Positions 1 through 11,543 of a stretch of 64,000 nt of DNA are shown here, in pieces. Below the pieces are notes generated by a model. The model ran no database searches and was not told the DNA's origin. It worked only from the letters and a program-made list of their open reading frames with translations. Position 1 is the stretch's first letter. The number at the start of each line of letters is the position of its first letter. The stretch comes from Pseudomonas putida (GTDB lineage Bacteria > Pseudomonadota > Gammaproteobacteria > Pseudomonadales > Pseudomonadaceae), in NCBI GenBank assembly GCA_041071465.1, contig CP163498.1, positions 3,490,001 to 3,554,000 on the forward strand, in the 5' to 3' direction. A program made the translations under genes and the position numbers.

Positions 1-484
1 TGGGTGCCAGGCGGGTGGCCACCAGCCGAGAGTCGGCCAGCCTGCCCAGGCGGATGGCCAGGTCCATGCCTTCATGCAGCAGGTCGAGGGTATGGTTGCT
101 TAGTTCCACATCCACCCGCAGTTGCGGATACAGCGCCATGAACCGCGTTACCAGTGGCACGATGAAGCGCTCGCCATAGGCTACCGCGCAGGTCATGCGC
201 AGCAAACCCTTGGGCTCGCTGGCCAGGTCGCCCATGGCGCGCAGGGCTTCCTCGCGGCCATCCTGCAGGCGCTGGCAATGCTGCAGAAAGGTCTGCCCGG
301 CCTCGCTCAGGGTTACCCGGCGGGTGCTGCGGTACAGCAGGCGCGTCTGCAGGCGCTCCTCCAGGCGAGCGATCTGCCGGCTGATATGTGACGAAGATAC
401 TCCCAGCCGTTCAGCGGCCGCGGTGAACTGGCCTGATTCGGCTACGGCGACGAATTCGTCGATGCCTTCCCAGCGGCTGCTCAT
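1..484 (-). CDS. LysR-family transcriptional regulator, N-terminal part (runs off the window)
   Basis: Reading leftwards from an ATG at 484, 161 codons are present and the frame stays open to the window edge, so the C-terminus is missing. The N-terminus has the LysR winged helix-turn-helix (FVAVAESGQFTAAAERLGV, then SSSHISRQIARLEERL at about residues 11-45), followed by the start of the effector-binding domain (LLRMTCAVAYGERFI, about 92-106). It is divergent from frmA across about 107 bp, so it may regulate formaldehyde detoxification, but divergence is the only evidence. The effector is unknown. The family call is secure; the target is inference. Confidence 0.9.
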   Translation of the reverse strand, partial: MSSRWEGIDEFVAVAESGQFTAAAERLGVSSSHISRQIARLEERLQTRLLYRSTRRVTLSEAGQTFLQHCQRLQDGREEALRAMGDLASEPKGLLRMTCAVAYGERFIVPLVTRFMALYPQLRVDVELSNHTLDLLHEGMDLAIRLGRLADSRLVATRLAP

Positions 485-507
485 TGATTATCCCTGTATG
501 GCAATAA

Positions 508-1704
<1,197 letters not shown>

Positions 1705-1712
1705 GGTACGCC

Positions 1713-2566
1713 ATGAGCCTGGATAACATCTCCTGCCAGAAGAGCTTCGGCGGCTGGCACAAGCGTTACCGGCATCACTCCAAGGTGCTGGGTTGCGACA
1801 TGGTGTTCGCCGTGTACCTGCCGCCGCAGGCCGAACAGGGTGAGAAGCTGCCGGTGTTGTACTGGCTCAGTGGCCTCACCTGTACCGACGAGAACTTCAT
1901 GCAGAAGGCCGGCGCTCAGCGCCTGGCCGCCGAGCTTGGGCTGATCATCGTCGCCCCCGACACCAGCCCGCGTGGCGAGCAGGTGCCGGGCGACCCGGAT
2001 GGCGCGTGGGACTTCGGCCTTGGGGCCGGCTTCTACCTCAACGCCACCCAGCAGCCCTGGGCCCAGCATTACCGCATGCATGACTATGTGGTACAGGAGT
2101 TGCCAGCCCTGATCGAAGCGCACTTCCCGGCGTCGGGCGAGCGCAGCATCAGCGGCCACTCCATGGGCGGGCATGGCGCGCTGGTGTGCGCCTTGCGCAA
2201 CCCAGGGCGCTACCGTTCGGTGTCGGCGTTTTCCCCATCAGCAACCCGATGGATTGCCCGTGGGGCGAGAAAGCTTTCAGCCGCTACCTGGGTGAAGATC
2301 GGGCGCGCTGGCGCGAGTGGGATGCCAGCGTGTTGCTGGCCGAAACCCCTGCCGGCGAGTGCCCGCCGTTGCTGGTTGACCAGGGCGACCGTGACGACTT
2401 TCTCGAGAAACAGCTCAAGCCCGAAGCGCTGGAGCAGGCCGCACGCAAAGGGGGCCATGCACTGACCCTGCGCCTGCAGCCGGGCTATGACCATAGCTAC
2501 TACTTCATTGCCAGCTTCATCGAGGAGCACCTGCGCCATCATGCGGTGGCACTGGGGCGGGTGTAG
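1713..2566 (+). pseudogene. frmB: S-formylglutathione hydrolase, split by an apparent single-base frameshift
   Basis: The esterase that hydrolyses S-formylglutathione to formate and glutathione. The first frame carries the N-terminus and the nucleophile elbow GHSMGGHG (Ser150), reading well up to SVSAF. It then loses the family sequence at the C run 2233-2236. From there the family sequence continues in the +2 frame ([19 protein letters not shown]) to the stop at 2564-2566, including the likely catalytic Asp (DQGDRDDF) and His (YDHSYYF). One extra C would restore a 284-residue protein of normal length. As written, the product would end in a junk tail at 2465 without Asp/His. It is either a real lesion or a sequencing error. 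Also called fghA. Confidence 0.9.
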
Positions 2567-2613
2567 CACCCTGGGCCAAAAGCCGCCAAACCCGCTGCAA
2601 AGCAGGTAGAATC

Positions 2614-2640
2614 ACGCCCTGACTCATTCAGGGCGTTTTT
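2614..2640 (+). terminator. Hairpin plus T run between frmB and ispF; may also bury the ispF ribosome site
   Basis: ACGCCCTGA (2614-2622) pairs perfectly with TCAGGGCGT (2628-2636) around a 5-nt loop, followed by T2636-2640. It has the form of an intrinsic terminator for frmAB. The only Shine-Dalgarno-like sequence before ispF (AGGG, 2630-2633) lies in its 3' arm, and the ispF ATG begins at 2643, so it could also control ispF translation. Confidence 0.7.
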
Positions 2641-2642
2641 CT

Positions 2643-3116
2643 ATGCGTATTGGCCATGGCTACGATGTGCACCGTTTCTGCGACGGTGATTTCATTACCT
2701 TGGGCGGGGTGCGTATCCCCCACAAATACGGCCTGCTGGCCCATTCCGACGGCGACGTGCTGCTGCACGCCCTGAGCGATGCCTTGCTGGGCGCCGCGGC
2801 GCTGGGCGACATCGGCAAGCACTTCCCCGACACAGACCCGCAGTTCAAGGGGGCCGACAGCCGAGCGCTGCTGCGCCATGTGGTCGGCATCGTCAGGGCC
2901 AAGGGCTGGAAGGTCGGCAATGTCGACGCCACCATCGTCGCGCAGGCGCCGAAGATGGCCCCGCACATCGAGACCATGCGCCAGCTGATCGCCGAAGACC
3001 TGCAGGTCGAGCTCGACCAGGTCAACGTCAAGGCCACCACGACTGAAAAGCTGGGCTTCACCGGCCGCGAGGAGGGGATTGCCGTGCATTCGGTCGCCCT
3101 GCTGCTGCCAGCATGA
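2643..3116 (+). CDS. ispF: 2-C-methyl-D-erythritol 2,4-cyclodiphosphate synthase
   Basis: A 157-residue MEP-pathway enzyme that cyclises CDP-methylerythritol 2-phosphate to ME-cPP with release of CMP, for isoprenoid synthesis; the family forms cytosolic trimers. The N-terminal metal motif GHGYDVHRF (Asp8, His10), [13 protein letters not shown], the phosphate-binding [10 protein letters not shown] and the C-terminal [11 protein letters not shown] are all present. The length is normal. The ATG follows a strong hairpin almost immediately, so the start has no free ribosome site. Its stop overlaps the truD start by 4 nt, which suggests coupling. Confidence 0.97.
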   Translation: MRIGHGYDVHRFCDGDFITLGGVRIPHKYGLLAHSDGDVLLHALSDALLGAAALGDIGKHFPDTDPQFKGADSRALLRHVVGIVRAKGWKVGNVDATIVAQAPKMAPHIETMRQLIAEDLQVELDQVNVKATTTEKLGFTGREEGIAVHSVALLLPA

Positions 3117-4158
3117 CCGAACTGGAACTGCTGGGCCCGCGCGCATCGGGCGAACCGTTGGGCACCGCCGTACTCAAGGCGGTGGCCGAGGATTTCCAGG
3201 TCGACGAAGTGCTGGATATCCCCCTGTCGGGGCAGGGCGAGCACCTGTGGCTGTGGGTCGAGAAGCGTGACCTGAACACTGAAGAGGCCGCCCGCCGCCT
3301 GGCCCGTGCCGCAGGCGTGCCCGTGCGCAGCATCAGCTATGCCGGCCTGAAGGACCGCCAGGCGCTGACCCGCCAGTGGTTCAGCCTGCACCTGCCGGGC
3401 AAGGCCGACCCGGACCTGTCGCGGGCCGAGGATGCCAGCCTGCGTGTGCTCAAGCAGGTGCGCCACCTGCGCAAGCTCCAGCGCGGCGCGCATTCGGCCA
3501 ACGGTTTTACCCTGCGCCTGACGGCTCTGGCAGCCGATCACCAGGCGCTGGACACGCGCCTGGAACAGCTGAAGCAGAACGGTGTGCCCAACTATTTTGG
3601 CACCCAGCGCTTCGGCCACGGCGGTGGTAACGTGCATGACGCCCTCGAGTGGGCTGCCCGCAAGGCTTTGCCTGAGCAGCGCAACGTGCGTTCGCGGCTG
3701 CTTTCGGCTGGGCGCAGCTTCCTGTTCAATCAACTGCTGGCTGCGCGTGTCGCTGACGGCAGCTGGGCTCGCGCCCAGGTCGGCGACCTGCTGGCGTTCA
3801 CTGACAGCCGTAGTTTCTTCCCGGCCGGTGAGGCGGAATGTGCCGACCCGCGCCTGGCGATTCTCGATCTGCACCCGACTGGCCCTATGTGGGGCGAGGG
3901 CGCCTCGCCTGCTGGCGCAGCCACTGCCCAGCTGGAAAACGCCGTTGGCGCACGGCAGCCGGCACTTTGCCAGTGGTTGGCCCAGGCGGGCATGGATCAC
4001 GAACGGCGAATTCTGCGGCTCCCTATTGGCGGCCTGACGTGGCATTATCCCGAGCCTGATATCCTGCAACTGGAATTCGTCCTGCCGGCCGGATGCTTCG
4101 CCACCGTGGTGGTGCGTGAAGTCGTGGATCTGGTGTCGGCAGGGCAGACGGACAGCCC

Positions 4159-4171
<13 letters not shown>
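3113..4171 (+). CDS. truD: tRNA pseudouridine(13) synthase TruD
   Basis: A 352-residue enzyme that isomerises uridine 13 in tRNA(Glu) to pseudouridine. The catalytic aspartate is visible in YAGLKDRQA (Asp81), followed by [10 protein letters not shown]. The conserved NYFGTQRFG block (about residues 160-170) and the insertion typical of TruD are present. The ATG overlaps the ispF stop (ATGA), and the C-terminus overlaps surE by 13 nt. This ispF-truD-surE-pcm-nlpD-rpoS order is characteristic of pseudomonads and many other gammaproteobacteria. Confidence 0.96.
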
Positions 4172-5582
<1,411 letters not shown>

Positions 5583-5723
5583 GCCCAGCTTGCATTGGCT
5601 GTTTGGGTAGGCACCACGCGGTATTTTTGGGCCTGCAGCGAATTCTTGCCGCTTCGCCCTGTCTATCTGGCGGGGCGAAGCGCCAGCGTACACCGGGGCT
5701 TTGCAACAGCCTATTGCTCCAGT

Positions 5724-5752
5724 CTGCCAATACCGGCTGGCTTGGTTATAAT
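5724..5752 (+). promoter_or_regulatory. Candidate sigma70-type promoter upstream of nlpD
   Basis: TATAAT at 5747-5752 is a perfect -10 hexamer. A 4-of-6 -35 (CTGCCA, 5724-5729) lies 17 bp upstream. It sits in the 229-bp gap between pcm and nlpD. In pseudomonads the main rpoS promoter is usually inside nlpD, so this site would drive nlpD plus read-through. The prediction is from sequence only. Confidence 0.5.
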
Positions 5753-5811
5753 TGCAACAATATTGCATTTCTTGTCTTCATATCGTTTTCGGCACCATGA
5801 GGGGAGCGCGG

Positions 5812-6669
5812 GTGGGTCACACAGTCATTCGGCAGCGCAAGGACGGGTCAGGTTTCAAGCTTCTGGTGATTGCATTGGCCATGGGCACGCTACTGGTGGG
5901 TTGCTCGAGCACCAGCAGCAACAGCGCGCGGGTGGTCGACCGCAACAACAGCGTGCCCAAGCGCCCGGCGGTGACTTCCGGGCAATACATCGTCAAGCCT
6001 GGCGACACCCTGTTCTCCATCGCCTTCCGTTATGGCTGGGACTACAAGGAGCTGGCCGCACGCAACGGTATCCCGGCGCCTTACACCATCCGCCCGGGCC
6101 AAGCGATTCGTTTCAGCAGCGGTTCTAGCAGCAGTACCACGGTGGTATCCAACCCTTCCTCGTCGAGCCGCACCACGGTCACGCGGCGGCCTGTGGGCAG
6201 CCCCGCCACGGCGCCGGCCAGCACCAGCAAACCAGCTACTCCGGCCCCTTCCACCAGTGCGCCAGTGGTTGCCACCGTGCCGGCTGCGGAGCGCGCGGTA
6301 GGCGGCTGGACCTGGCCTGCCAACGGCGTGTTGATTGGAAAATTTGCTTCAAACGGTAGTTTGAATAAAGGCATTGATATCGCCGGTGATTTGGGACAGC
6401 CTGTTTTTGCTGCGTCTGATGGTGCGGTGGTTTACGCCGGGAGTGGTTTGAGGGGCTACGGCGAGCTGATCATCATCAAACACAGCGATACCTACGTCAG
6501 TGCCTACGGCCATAACCGCAGGCTGTTGGTTCGGGAGGGGCAGCAGGTCAAGGCAGGGCAGTCGATTGCTGAAATGGGGTCTACGGGCACAGATCGGGTG
6601 AAGCTGCATTTTGAGATTCGCCGCCAGGGCAAACCCGTCGATCCGCTCCAGTTCCTGCCACGCCGTTGA
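5812..6669 (+). CDS. nlpD: NlpD-type LysM/M23 lipoprotein, activator of cell-wall amidase
   Basis: A 285-residue envelope lipoprotein. From the GTG at 5812 (GAGGGGAG at 5799-5806, 5-nt spacing) it has a signal peptide with lipobox LVGC (Cys31), a LysM peptidoglycan-binding domain (about 58-101), a Ser/Thr/Pro-rich linker and a C-terminal M23/LytM domain (about 190-282). The M23 metal ligands are degenerate: NKGID replaces HxxxD and VKLHFE lacks the first His of HxH. That fits the NlpD/EnvC group, which activates amidases such as AmiC instead of cutting peptidoglycan. An upstream in-frame ATG at 5797 is less well placed. The next gene is rpoS. Confidence 0.93.
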   Translation: MGHTVIRQRKDGSGFKLLVIALAMGTLLVGCSSTSSNSARVVDRNNSVPKRPAVTSGQYIVKPGDTLFSIAFRYGWDYKELAARNGIPAPYTIRPGQAIRFSSGSSSSTTVVSNPSSSSRTTVTRRPVGSPATAPASTSKPATPAPSTSAPVVATVPAAERAVGGWTWPANGVLIGKFASNGSLNKGIDIAGDLGQPVFAASDGAVVYAGSGLRGYGELIIIKHSDTYVSAYGHNRRLLVREGQQVKAGQSIAEMGSTGTDRVKLHFEIRRQGKPVDPLQFLPRR

Positions 6670-6777
6670 TCGTTGTACCCGGCCTGTTCCTGTGATGTAG
6701 AGGGGACAGGCTCAAGCGCTGCCAGGGATAAAGGTGCCGCTCGAGTCTGAGTTCGAACTCAGCAAAGGACTATAACA

Positions 6778-7785
6778 ATGGCTCTCAGTAAAGAAGTGCC
6801 GGAGTTTGACATCGACGATGACGTCCTCCTGATGGAGACGGGTATCGTTTTGGAAACGGATGTGGTGTCAGACGAACCTGCTGTATCTTCGGTTCGGACG
6901 AGGGCCAAGTCGGGCTCTTCGCTCAAGCAACACAAGTACATCGATTACAGCCGGGCGCTCGATGCCACCCAGCTGTATCTCAACGAGATTGGTTTCTCGC
7001 CGCTGCTGTCGCCGGAAGAAGAAGTGCACTTTGCGCGCTTGTCGCAAAAGGGCGATCCTGCCGGCCGCAAGCGCATGATCGAAAGCAACCTGCGCCTGGT
7101 TGTAAAAATTGCCCGTCGTTACGTGAACCGTGGCCTGTCGCTGCTCGACCTGATCGAGGAGGGCAACCTGGGGCTGATCCGTGCGGTCGAGAAGTTCGAC
7201 CCAGAGCGTGGTTTCCGGTTCTCGACCTATGCGACCTGGTGGATTCGCCAGACCATCGAACGGGCGATCATGAACCAGACCCGCACCATCCGCCTACCGA
7301 TCCATGTGGTCAAGGAACTGAACGTCTACCTGCGCGCTGCACGCGAGCTGACCCAGAAACTCGACCACGAACCCTCGCCAGAAGAAATCGCCACGTTGCT
7401 GGAGAAGCCGGTCGCCGAGGTCAAGCGCATGCTTGGCTTGAACGAGCGGGTGTCTTCGGTGGATGTGCCGCTTGGCCCGGACTCGGACAAGACCCTGCTC
7501 GACACCTTGACCGACGACCGCCCGACCGACCCGTGCGAGCTGCTGCAGGATGATGACCTGTCGCAGAGCATCGATCAGTGGCTGGGTGAGTTGACCGACA
7601 AGCAGCGTGAAGTGGTGGTGCGGCGCTTTGGCCTACGCGGGCATGAGAGCAGTACCCTTGAAGATGTTGGCCTGGAGATCGGCCTGACCCGGGAGCGGGT
7701 GCGGCAGATTCAGGTAGAGGGGCTTAAGCGCTTGCGCGAGATCCTGGAGAAGAACGGCTTGTCCAGCGAGTCGTTGTTCCAGTAG
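6778..7785 (+). CDS. rpoS: RNA polymerase sigma factor RpoS (stationary phase/general stress)
   Basis: A 335-residue sigma70-family factor. Region 1.2/2 includes [16 protein letters not shown], the core-binding and -10 recognition region has [15 protein letters not shown] and [16 protein letters not shown], and the C-terminal region 4 HTH is [25 protein letters not shown] lies about 10 nt before the ATG. It follows nlpD, as in other pseudomonads, and is followed by its own terminator and then rsmZ. The length matches Pseudomonas RpoS. Confidence 0.97.
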   Translation: MALSKEVPEFDIDDDVLLMETGIVLETDVVSDEPAVSSVRTRAKSGSSLKQHKYIDYSRALDATQLYLNEIGFSPLLSPEEEVHFARLSQKGDPAGRKRMIESNLRLVVKIARRYVNRGLSLLDLIEEGNLGLIRAVEKFDPERGFRFSTYATWWIRQTIERAIMNQTRTIRLPIHVVKELNVYLRAARELTQKLDHEPSPEEIATLLEKPVAEVKRMLGLNERVSSVDVPLGPDSDKTLLDTLTDDRPTDPCELLQDDDLSQSIDQWLGELTDKQREVVVRRFGLRGHESSTLEDVGLEIGLTRERVRQIQVEGLKRLREILEKNGLSSESLFQ

Positions 7786-7805
7786 CGAAGGCTCGTAACA
7801 CAAAG

Positions 7806-7831
7806 CGCCCCGATGACCTCGGGGCGTTTTT
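7806..7831 (+). terminator. rpoS intrinsic terminator
   Basis: CGCCCCGA (7806-7813) pairs with TCGGGGCG (7819-7826) around a 5-nt loop and is followed by five T residues (7827-7831), 20 nt after the rpoS stop. Confidence 0.9.
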
Positions 7832-7943
7832 GTGTGTGGCTAAAAGAGTTATCCCCATCCGAGATTGCAGGGCTGCAAAGCTGCCTCAAAACCTGGGCAT
7901 AACAGATATCCAATGTGTATTGCGCTACCCCAGTAACATTCCA

Positions 7944-7961
7944 TGTAAGCCTTTTCTTACT
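7944..7961 (+). promoter_or_regulatory. GacA upstream activating sequence (UAS) for rsmZ
   Basis: TGTAAG-N6-CTTACT matches the known GacA-box consensus TGTAAG-N6-CTTACA with one mismatch, at the last base. Its centre lies about 181 bp upstream of the predicted rsmZ start, which agrees with the roughly -180 placement known for rsmZ in other Pseudomonas. The 8-kb interval around it (7786-8319) has no convincing protein-coding gene. Confidence 0.85.
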
Positions 7962-8133
7962 TGTTTTGTAAGCTATCTATGCAAGTCTCAGTAAATCATT
8001 GTCGTTTTCAGCCTCTGTATTTTTCCAACTCATTGAAAACAATGGCTTATTTTGCTGTGAGGGAATATGTCCCCGGCAATACCTTGTGAGGGTTCGCGCT
8101 TGCCCGTCCGGCTCAACCCGCTAGTATTCGAAC

Positions 8134-8266
8134 TGTGCACAGGGACATGCACAGGCTTTCAGGACGAAGGCCAAGGACGTCGCAAGAAGCGATTTCATCA
8201 GGATGATGTTTGGGACAAGCAGGGACTACGGAAAAAATGTGGGCGGGTCAAACCGCCCCTTTTTTT
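8134..8266 (+). ncRNA. rsmZ: RsmZ small regulatory RNA (sequesters RsmA/RsmE)
   Basis: Located between rpoS and fdxA, the conserved position of rsmZ in Pseudomonas. A -10-like TAGTAT (8122-8127) predicts a start near 8134. The roughly 133-nt RNA begins with the hairpin TGTGCA...TGCACA presenting AGGGA, and contains seven GGA trinucleotides, several in ANGGA or AGGA contexts within hairpin loops. It ends in a GC hairpin with a T run. The family binds CsrA/RsmA proteins and relieves translational repression. One loop that would normally hold GGA reads AGA (CGCAAGAAGCG, 8190-8200 region). Transcription should be Gac-dependent through the UAS upstream. gacS itself lies at 27.8-30.5 kb. Confidence 0.9.
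8241..8266 (+). terminator. rsmZ terminator
   Basis: GGGCGG (8241-8246) pairs with CCGCCC (8253-8258) around a 6-nt loop and is followed by seven T residues (8260-8266). This sets the 3' end of RsmZ. Confidence 0.9.
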
Positions 8267-8280
8267 GCCCGCAGAAAACA

Positions 8281-8304
8281 AAAAAGGCCCCGAGGGGCCT
8301 TTTT
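8281..8304. terminator. Bidirectional terminator, mainly for fdxA
   Basis: AAAAAGGCCCC and GGGGCCTTTTT form a symmetrical hairpin with a 2-nt loop and A/T flanks on both sides. It lies 16 bp beyond the fdxA stop and would also stop rsmZ read-through. Confidence 0.85.
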
Positions 8305-8319
8305 CGCATCTGGGCGTTA

Positions 8320-8643
8320 TCAGCGCTCCAGGTCGGCAATCTTGCCAGTCTTGCCATCCCACTCTTCGGCGTCAGGCAAGGCATCCTTACGCTCGGTGAT
8401 GTTCGGCCAGACTTCCGCCAGTTCGGCGTTCAGCTCGATGAAGTTCTCCATCCCTGCAGGGATTTCGTCTTCCGAGAAGATGGCTTGCGCTGGGCACTCC
8501 GGTTCGCACAGGGCGCAGTCGATGCACTCGTCCGGGTGGATGACCAGGAAGTTCGGGCCTTCGTAGAAGCAGTCCACCGGACAGACTTCCACGCAGTCGG
8601 TGTATTTGCATTTGATGCAGTTGTCGGTGACGACGAAGGTCAT
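8320..8643 (-). CDS. fdxA: 7Fe (3Fe-4S/4Fe-4S) ferredoxin FdxA
   Basis: A 107-residue ferredoxin of the Azotobacter FdI / Pseudomonas FdxA type. The N-terminal cysteine pattern [18 protein letters not shown] and the second cluster [13 protein letters not shown] give the classic seven-iron arrangement. The C-terminal extension rich in acidic residues is typical. It is a soluble one-electron carrier. It lies downstream of mutS on the same strand with a 140-bp gap, so it may have its own promoter. The placement mutS-fdxA-rsmZ-rpoS is conserved in Pseudomonas. Confidence 0.96.
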   Translation of the reverse strand: MTFVVTDNCIKCKYTDCVEVCPVDCFYEGPNFLVIHPDECIDCALCEPECPAQAIFSEDEIPAGMENFIELNAELAEVWPNITERKDALPDAEEWDGKTGKIADLER

Positions 8644-8783
8644 TTCTAATTCTCTCCTCAGGCGACGGCGGCGGCCCTTCCTCTCAGGGCCGCGCGGTTT
8701 ACAGGTATGTGGCTGCAGGCCAGGCTAATAACCTGCAGCACCAGCAAACCGCGGCGGATTCTATCAGCTTGTAGTGGGCGCCG

Positions 8784-11357
8784 TTATAACAGGTTCTTTA
8801 GTTGATATAGCATTTCGATAGCTTGACGCGGGGTCATGTCGTCCAGCTGCAGCTTGCCCAGCTTCTCGATGGCCGGGTGTGGCAGGCTGGCGAACAGGTC
8901 GCTTTGGTGCGGTACCTGCGGCGCATCCTTGGCTTTTGCGGCCGGGGGCTGCTCGTGCGGCAGGCTGGTGGTTTCCAGGCGCCCCAGGTGTTCGCGGGCA
9001 CGCTGGATGACCACTGTCGGTACGCCGGCCAGTTGCGCCACGGCCAGGCCGTAACTCTGGCTGGCAGGGCCAGGCAGCACGTGGTGCAGGAAAACGATGC
9101 GTTCGTTGTGCTCGGTGGCGTTCAGGTGCACGTTGGCCACCAGCGGCTCGCTCTCCGGCAGCACGGTCAGTTCGAAGTAGTGCGTGGCAAACAGCGTGTA
9201 GGCACGCAGCTGGGCCAGGCGCTCGGCGGCGGCCCAGGCCAGCGACAAGCCGTCGAAGGTGCTGGTGCCGCGGCCGACTTCGTCCATCAGCACCAGGCTG
9301 CGGTCGGTGGCGTTATGCAGAATGTTGGCGGTTTCGCTCATCTCGACCATGAACGTCGAGCGCCCGCCGGCCAGGTCATCGCTGGAACCGATGCGGGTGA
9401 AAATGCGGTCGACCAGCGACAGCTCGCAGCTGGCCGCCGGCACGAAGCTGCCAATGTGTGCCAGCAGCACGATCAAGGCGGTCTGGCGCATGTAGGTGGA
9501 CTTACCGCCCATGTTCGGGCCAGTGATGATCAGCATGCGTGTGCTGTTGTCCAGGCCCAGGTCGTTGGCCACGAACGGCGTGGTCAATACCTGCTCCACC
9601 ACCGGGTGGCGGCCTTGCACGATGCGCAGGCACGGCTCGTCGACGAAGCGCGGGCAGTTCAGGTCAAGGTTCAGTGCACGTTCGGCCAGGTTGCTGAGTA
9701 CATCCAGTTCGGCCAGGGCAGCGGCGCTGTCCTGCAGCGGCGCCAGGTGGCTGATGAGGGTTTCCAGCAGGGCGTCGTACAGCATTTTTTCGCGGGCCAG
9801 GGCGCGGCTCTTGGCCGACAGTGCCTTGTCCTCGAATGCCTTCAGCTCCGGGGTGATGAAGCGCTCGGCGCCCTTGAGCGTCTGCCGGCGAATGTAGTCG
9901 CCTGGGGCCTGCTCGGCCTGCTTGGTCGGTAGCTCGATGAAGTAGCCGTGCACGCGGTTGTAGCCGACCTTGAGGTTGGCAAGGCCTGTGCGAGCCTTTT
10001 CCCGGGCTTCCAGGTCGATCAGGAACTGGCCGGCGTTTTCGCTGATCGCCAGCAGGTCGTCCAGCTCATTGTCATAGCCGGCCTTGAGCACGCCGCCGTC
10101 GCGGATCACCGCCGGCGGGTTGTCGATGATCGCCCGCTCCAGCAGGCTGGCCAGTTCCGGGTAGGTGCCGGTGATGGCTGCCAGGCGCGCAAGGTGCGGT
10201 GCCTCGAGCTCGGTCATGGCGTTCTGCAGCTCGGGCAATGCGCCCAAGGCATCACGCAGGCGCGCCAGGTCGCGCGGGCGGGCATTGCGCAGGCCGATGC
10301 GAGCGAGGATCCGCTCGATATCGCCAATTTCCTTCAACTGCGGCTGCAGCTTCTCGAAGCGATAGCTGTCGAGCAGGCAGCGGATCGAATCCTGGCGTGC
10401 CTGCAGTACCTTGAGGTCGCGCAGCGGGCGGTTCAGCCAGCGGCTCAGCAGGCGGCTGGCCATGGCGGTCTGGCAGCGGTCGATCACCGACTGAAGGGTG
10501 TTGTCGCGCCCGCCGGCCAGGTTGATGTCCAGCTCCAGGTTGCGGCGGCTGGCGCCATCGAGGATGACCGTGTCGTCCAGGCGCTCGTGGCGCAGGCTGC
10601 GCAGGTGGGGCAGGGCGGTGCGCTGGGTTTCCTTGGCGTAGGTCAGCAGGCAGCCGGCGGCACCGATGGCCAGGGTCAGCTTGTCGCAGCCGAAGCCTTT
10701 GAGGTCTTTGGTCGCGAATTGCTGGCACAGGGCCTTGCGCGCCGAGTCGCGGTCGAAGTCCCACGGTGCGCGGCGGCGGGCGCCAGGGCGTTTCTCCGCA
10801 GGCAAATCGCGCGGCCAGTCGTCCGGGATCAACAGCTCGACCGGGTTCAGCCGCTCGAGCTCGGCCAGCAGGTTTTCCCAGCCCTTGATCTCCTGCACGC
10901 TGAAGTTGCCGCTGGTGATGTCCAGTACGGCCAGGCCGAACAGGCGCTCGTCGCCGAGCAGCGCGGCAATCAGGTTGTCGCGGCGCTCGTCGAGCAGGGC
11001 CTCGTCACTGACCGTGCCAGGGGTGATGATGCGCACCACCTGGCGCTCCACCGGGCCCTTGCTGGTGGCTGGGTCGCCAATCTGCTCACAGATCACCACC
11101 GATTCGCCCAGCTTGACCAGCTTGGCCAGGTAGCCTTCGAGCGAATGGAACGGGATCCCGCACATGGGAATGGACTGGCCGGCCGACTGACCGCGGGCGG
11201 TCAAGGTGATATCCAGCAGTTTCGCGGCTTTTTTCGCATCTTCGTAGAAGATTTCGTAGAAGTCGCCCATGCGGTAGAACATCAGCTGGTCTGGGTGCTG
11301 GTTTTTCAGCTTCCAGTACTGCTGCATCATCGGTGTGTGTGCGGAAAGATCTGACAT
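8784..11357 (-). CDS. mutS: DNA mismatch repair protein MutS
   Basis: An 857-residue mismatch-recognition ATPase. The N-terminal mismatch-binding Phe-x-Glu motif is seen in [10 protein letters not shown] (Phe33, Glu35). The C-terminal ATPase has Walker [15 protein letters not shown], Walker [17 protein letters not shown] and the ATHYFELT signature. The final residues ([17 protein letters not shown]) fit the tetramerisation tail. Length and domain order are standard. It starts with ATG at 11355-11357 and is divergent from the glycosyltransferase-like gene at 11544. Confidence 0.98.
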   Translation of the reverse strand: MSDLSAHTPMMQQYWKLKNQHPDQLMFYRMGDFYEIFYEDAKKAAKLLDITLTARGQSAGQSIPMCGIPFHSLEGYLAKLVKLGESVVICEQIGDPATSKGPVERQVVRIITPGTVSDEALLDERRDNLIAALLGDERLFGLAVLDITSGNFSVQEIKGWENLLAELERLNPVELLIPDDWPRDLPAEKRPGARRRAPWDFDRDSARKALCQQFATKDLKGFGCDKLTLAIGAAGCLLTYAKETQRTALPHLRSLRHERLDDTVILDGASRRNLELDINLAGGRDNTLQSVIDRCQTAMASRLLSRWLNRPLRDLKVLQARQDSIRCLLDSYRFEKLQPQLKEIGDIERILARIGLRNARPRDLARLRDALGALPELQNAMTELEAPHLARLAAITGTYPELASLLERAIIDNPPAVIRDGGVLKAGYDNELDDLLAISENAGQFLIDLEAREKARTGLANLKVGYNRVHGYFIELPTKQAEQAPGDYIRRQTLKGAERFITPELKAFEDKALSAKSRALAREKMLYDALLETLISHLAPLQDSAAALAELDVLSNLAERALNLDLNCPRFVDEPCLRIVQGRHPVVEQVLTTPFVANDLGLDNSTRMLIITGPNMGGKSTYMRQTALIVLLAHIGSFVPAASCELSLVDRIFTRIGSSDDLAGGRSTFMVEMSETANILHNATDRSLVLMDEVGRGTSTFDGLSLAWAAAERLAQLRAYTLFATHYFELTVLPESEPLVANVHLNATEHNERIVFLHHVLPGPASQSYGLAVAQLAGVPTVVIQRAREHLGRLETTSLPHEQPPAAKAKDAPQVPHQSDLFASLPHPAIEKLGKLQLDDMTPRQAIEMLYQLKNLL

Positions 11358-11543
11358 TCAGGGCCTTACAGCGGGTGATCTGGTTGGCAAGGGTAAACCG
11401 GCAATGGTACAGGCTTTTTCAGCGAGATGCAGGCGCAGGCATTGGGGCATGTTCGCGCAGCCTGGCGGCAAAGGTGGAGCCGTGCGGCGTTAACCTCTAG
11501 AATGCGCGGCCCTCGACAAACGCCTCTAGCCGTGACCCGTACG

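Noticed and set aside
2660..4069. Minus-strand open frame opposite ispF and truD
   Set aside because: Both plus-strand genes are clear family members; the antisense frame reads low-complexity Ala/Gln-rich sequence typical of shadows.
8067..8399. Short plus-strand open frames over rsmZ
   Set aside because: They lie over the RsmZ RNA and its terminators and have no ribosome site or family sequence.
9948..11354. Plus-strand open frame opposite mutS
   Set aside because: Shadow of mutS, whose minus-strand frame has Walker A/B and the mismatch-binding motif.
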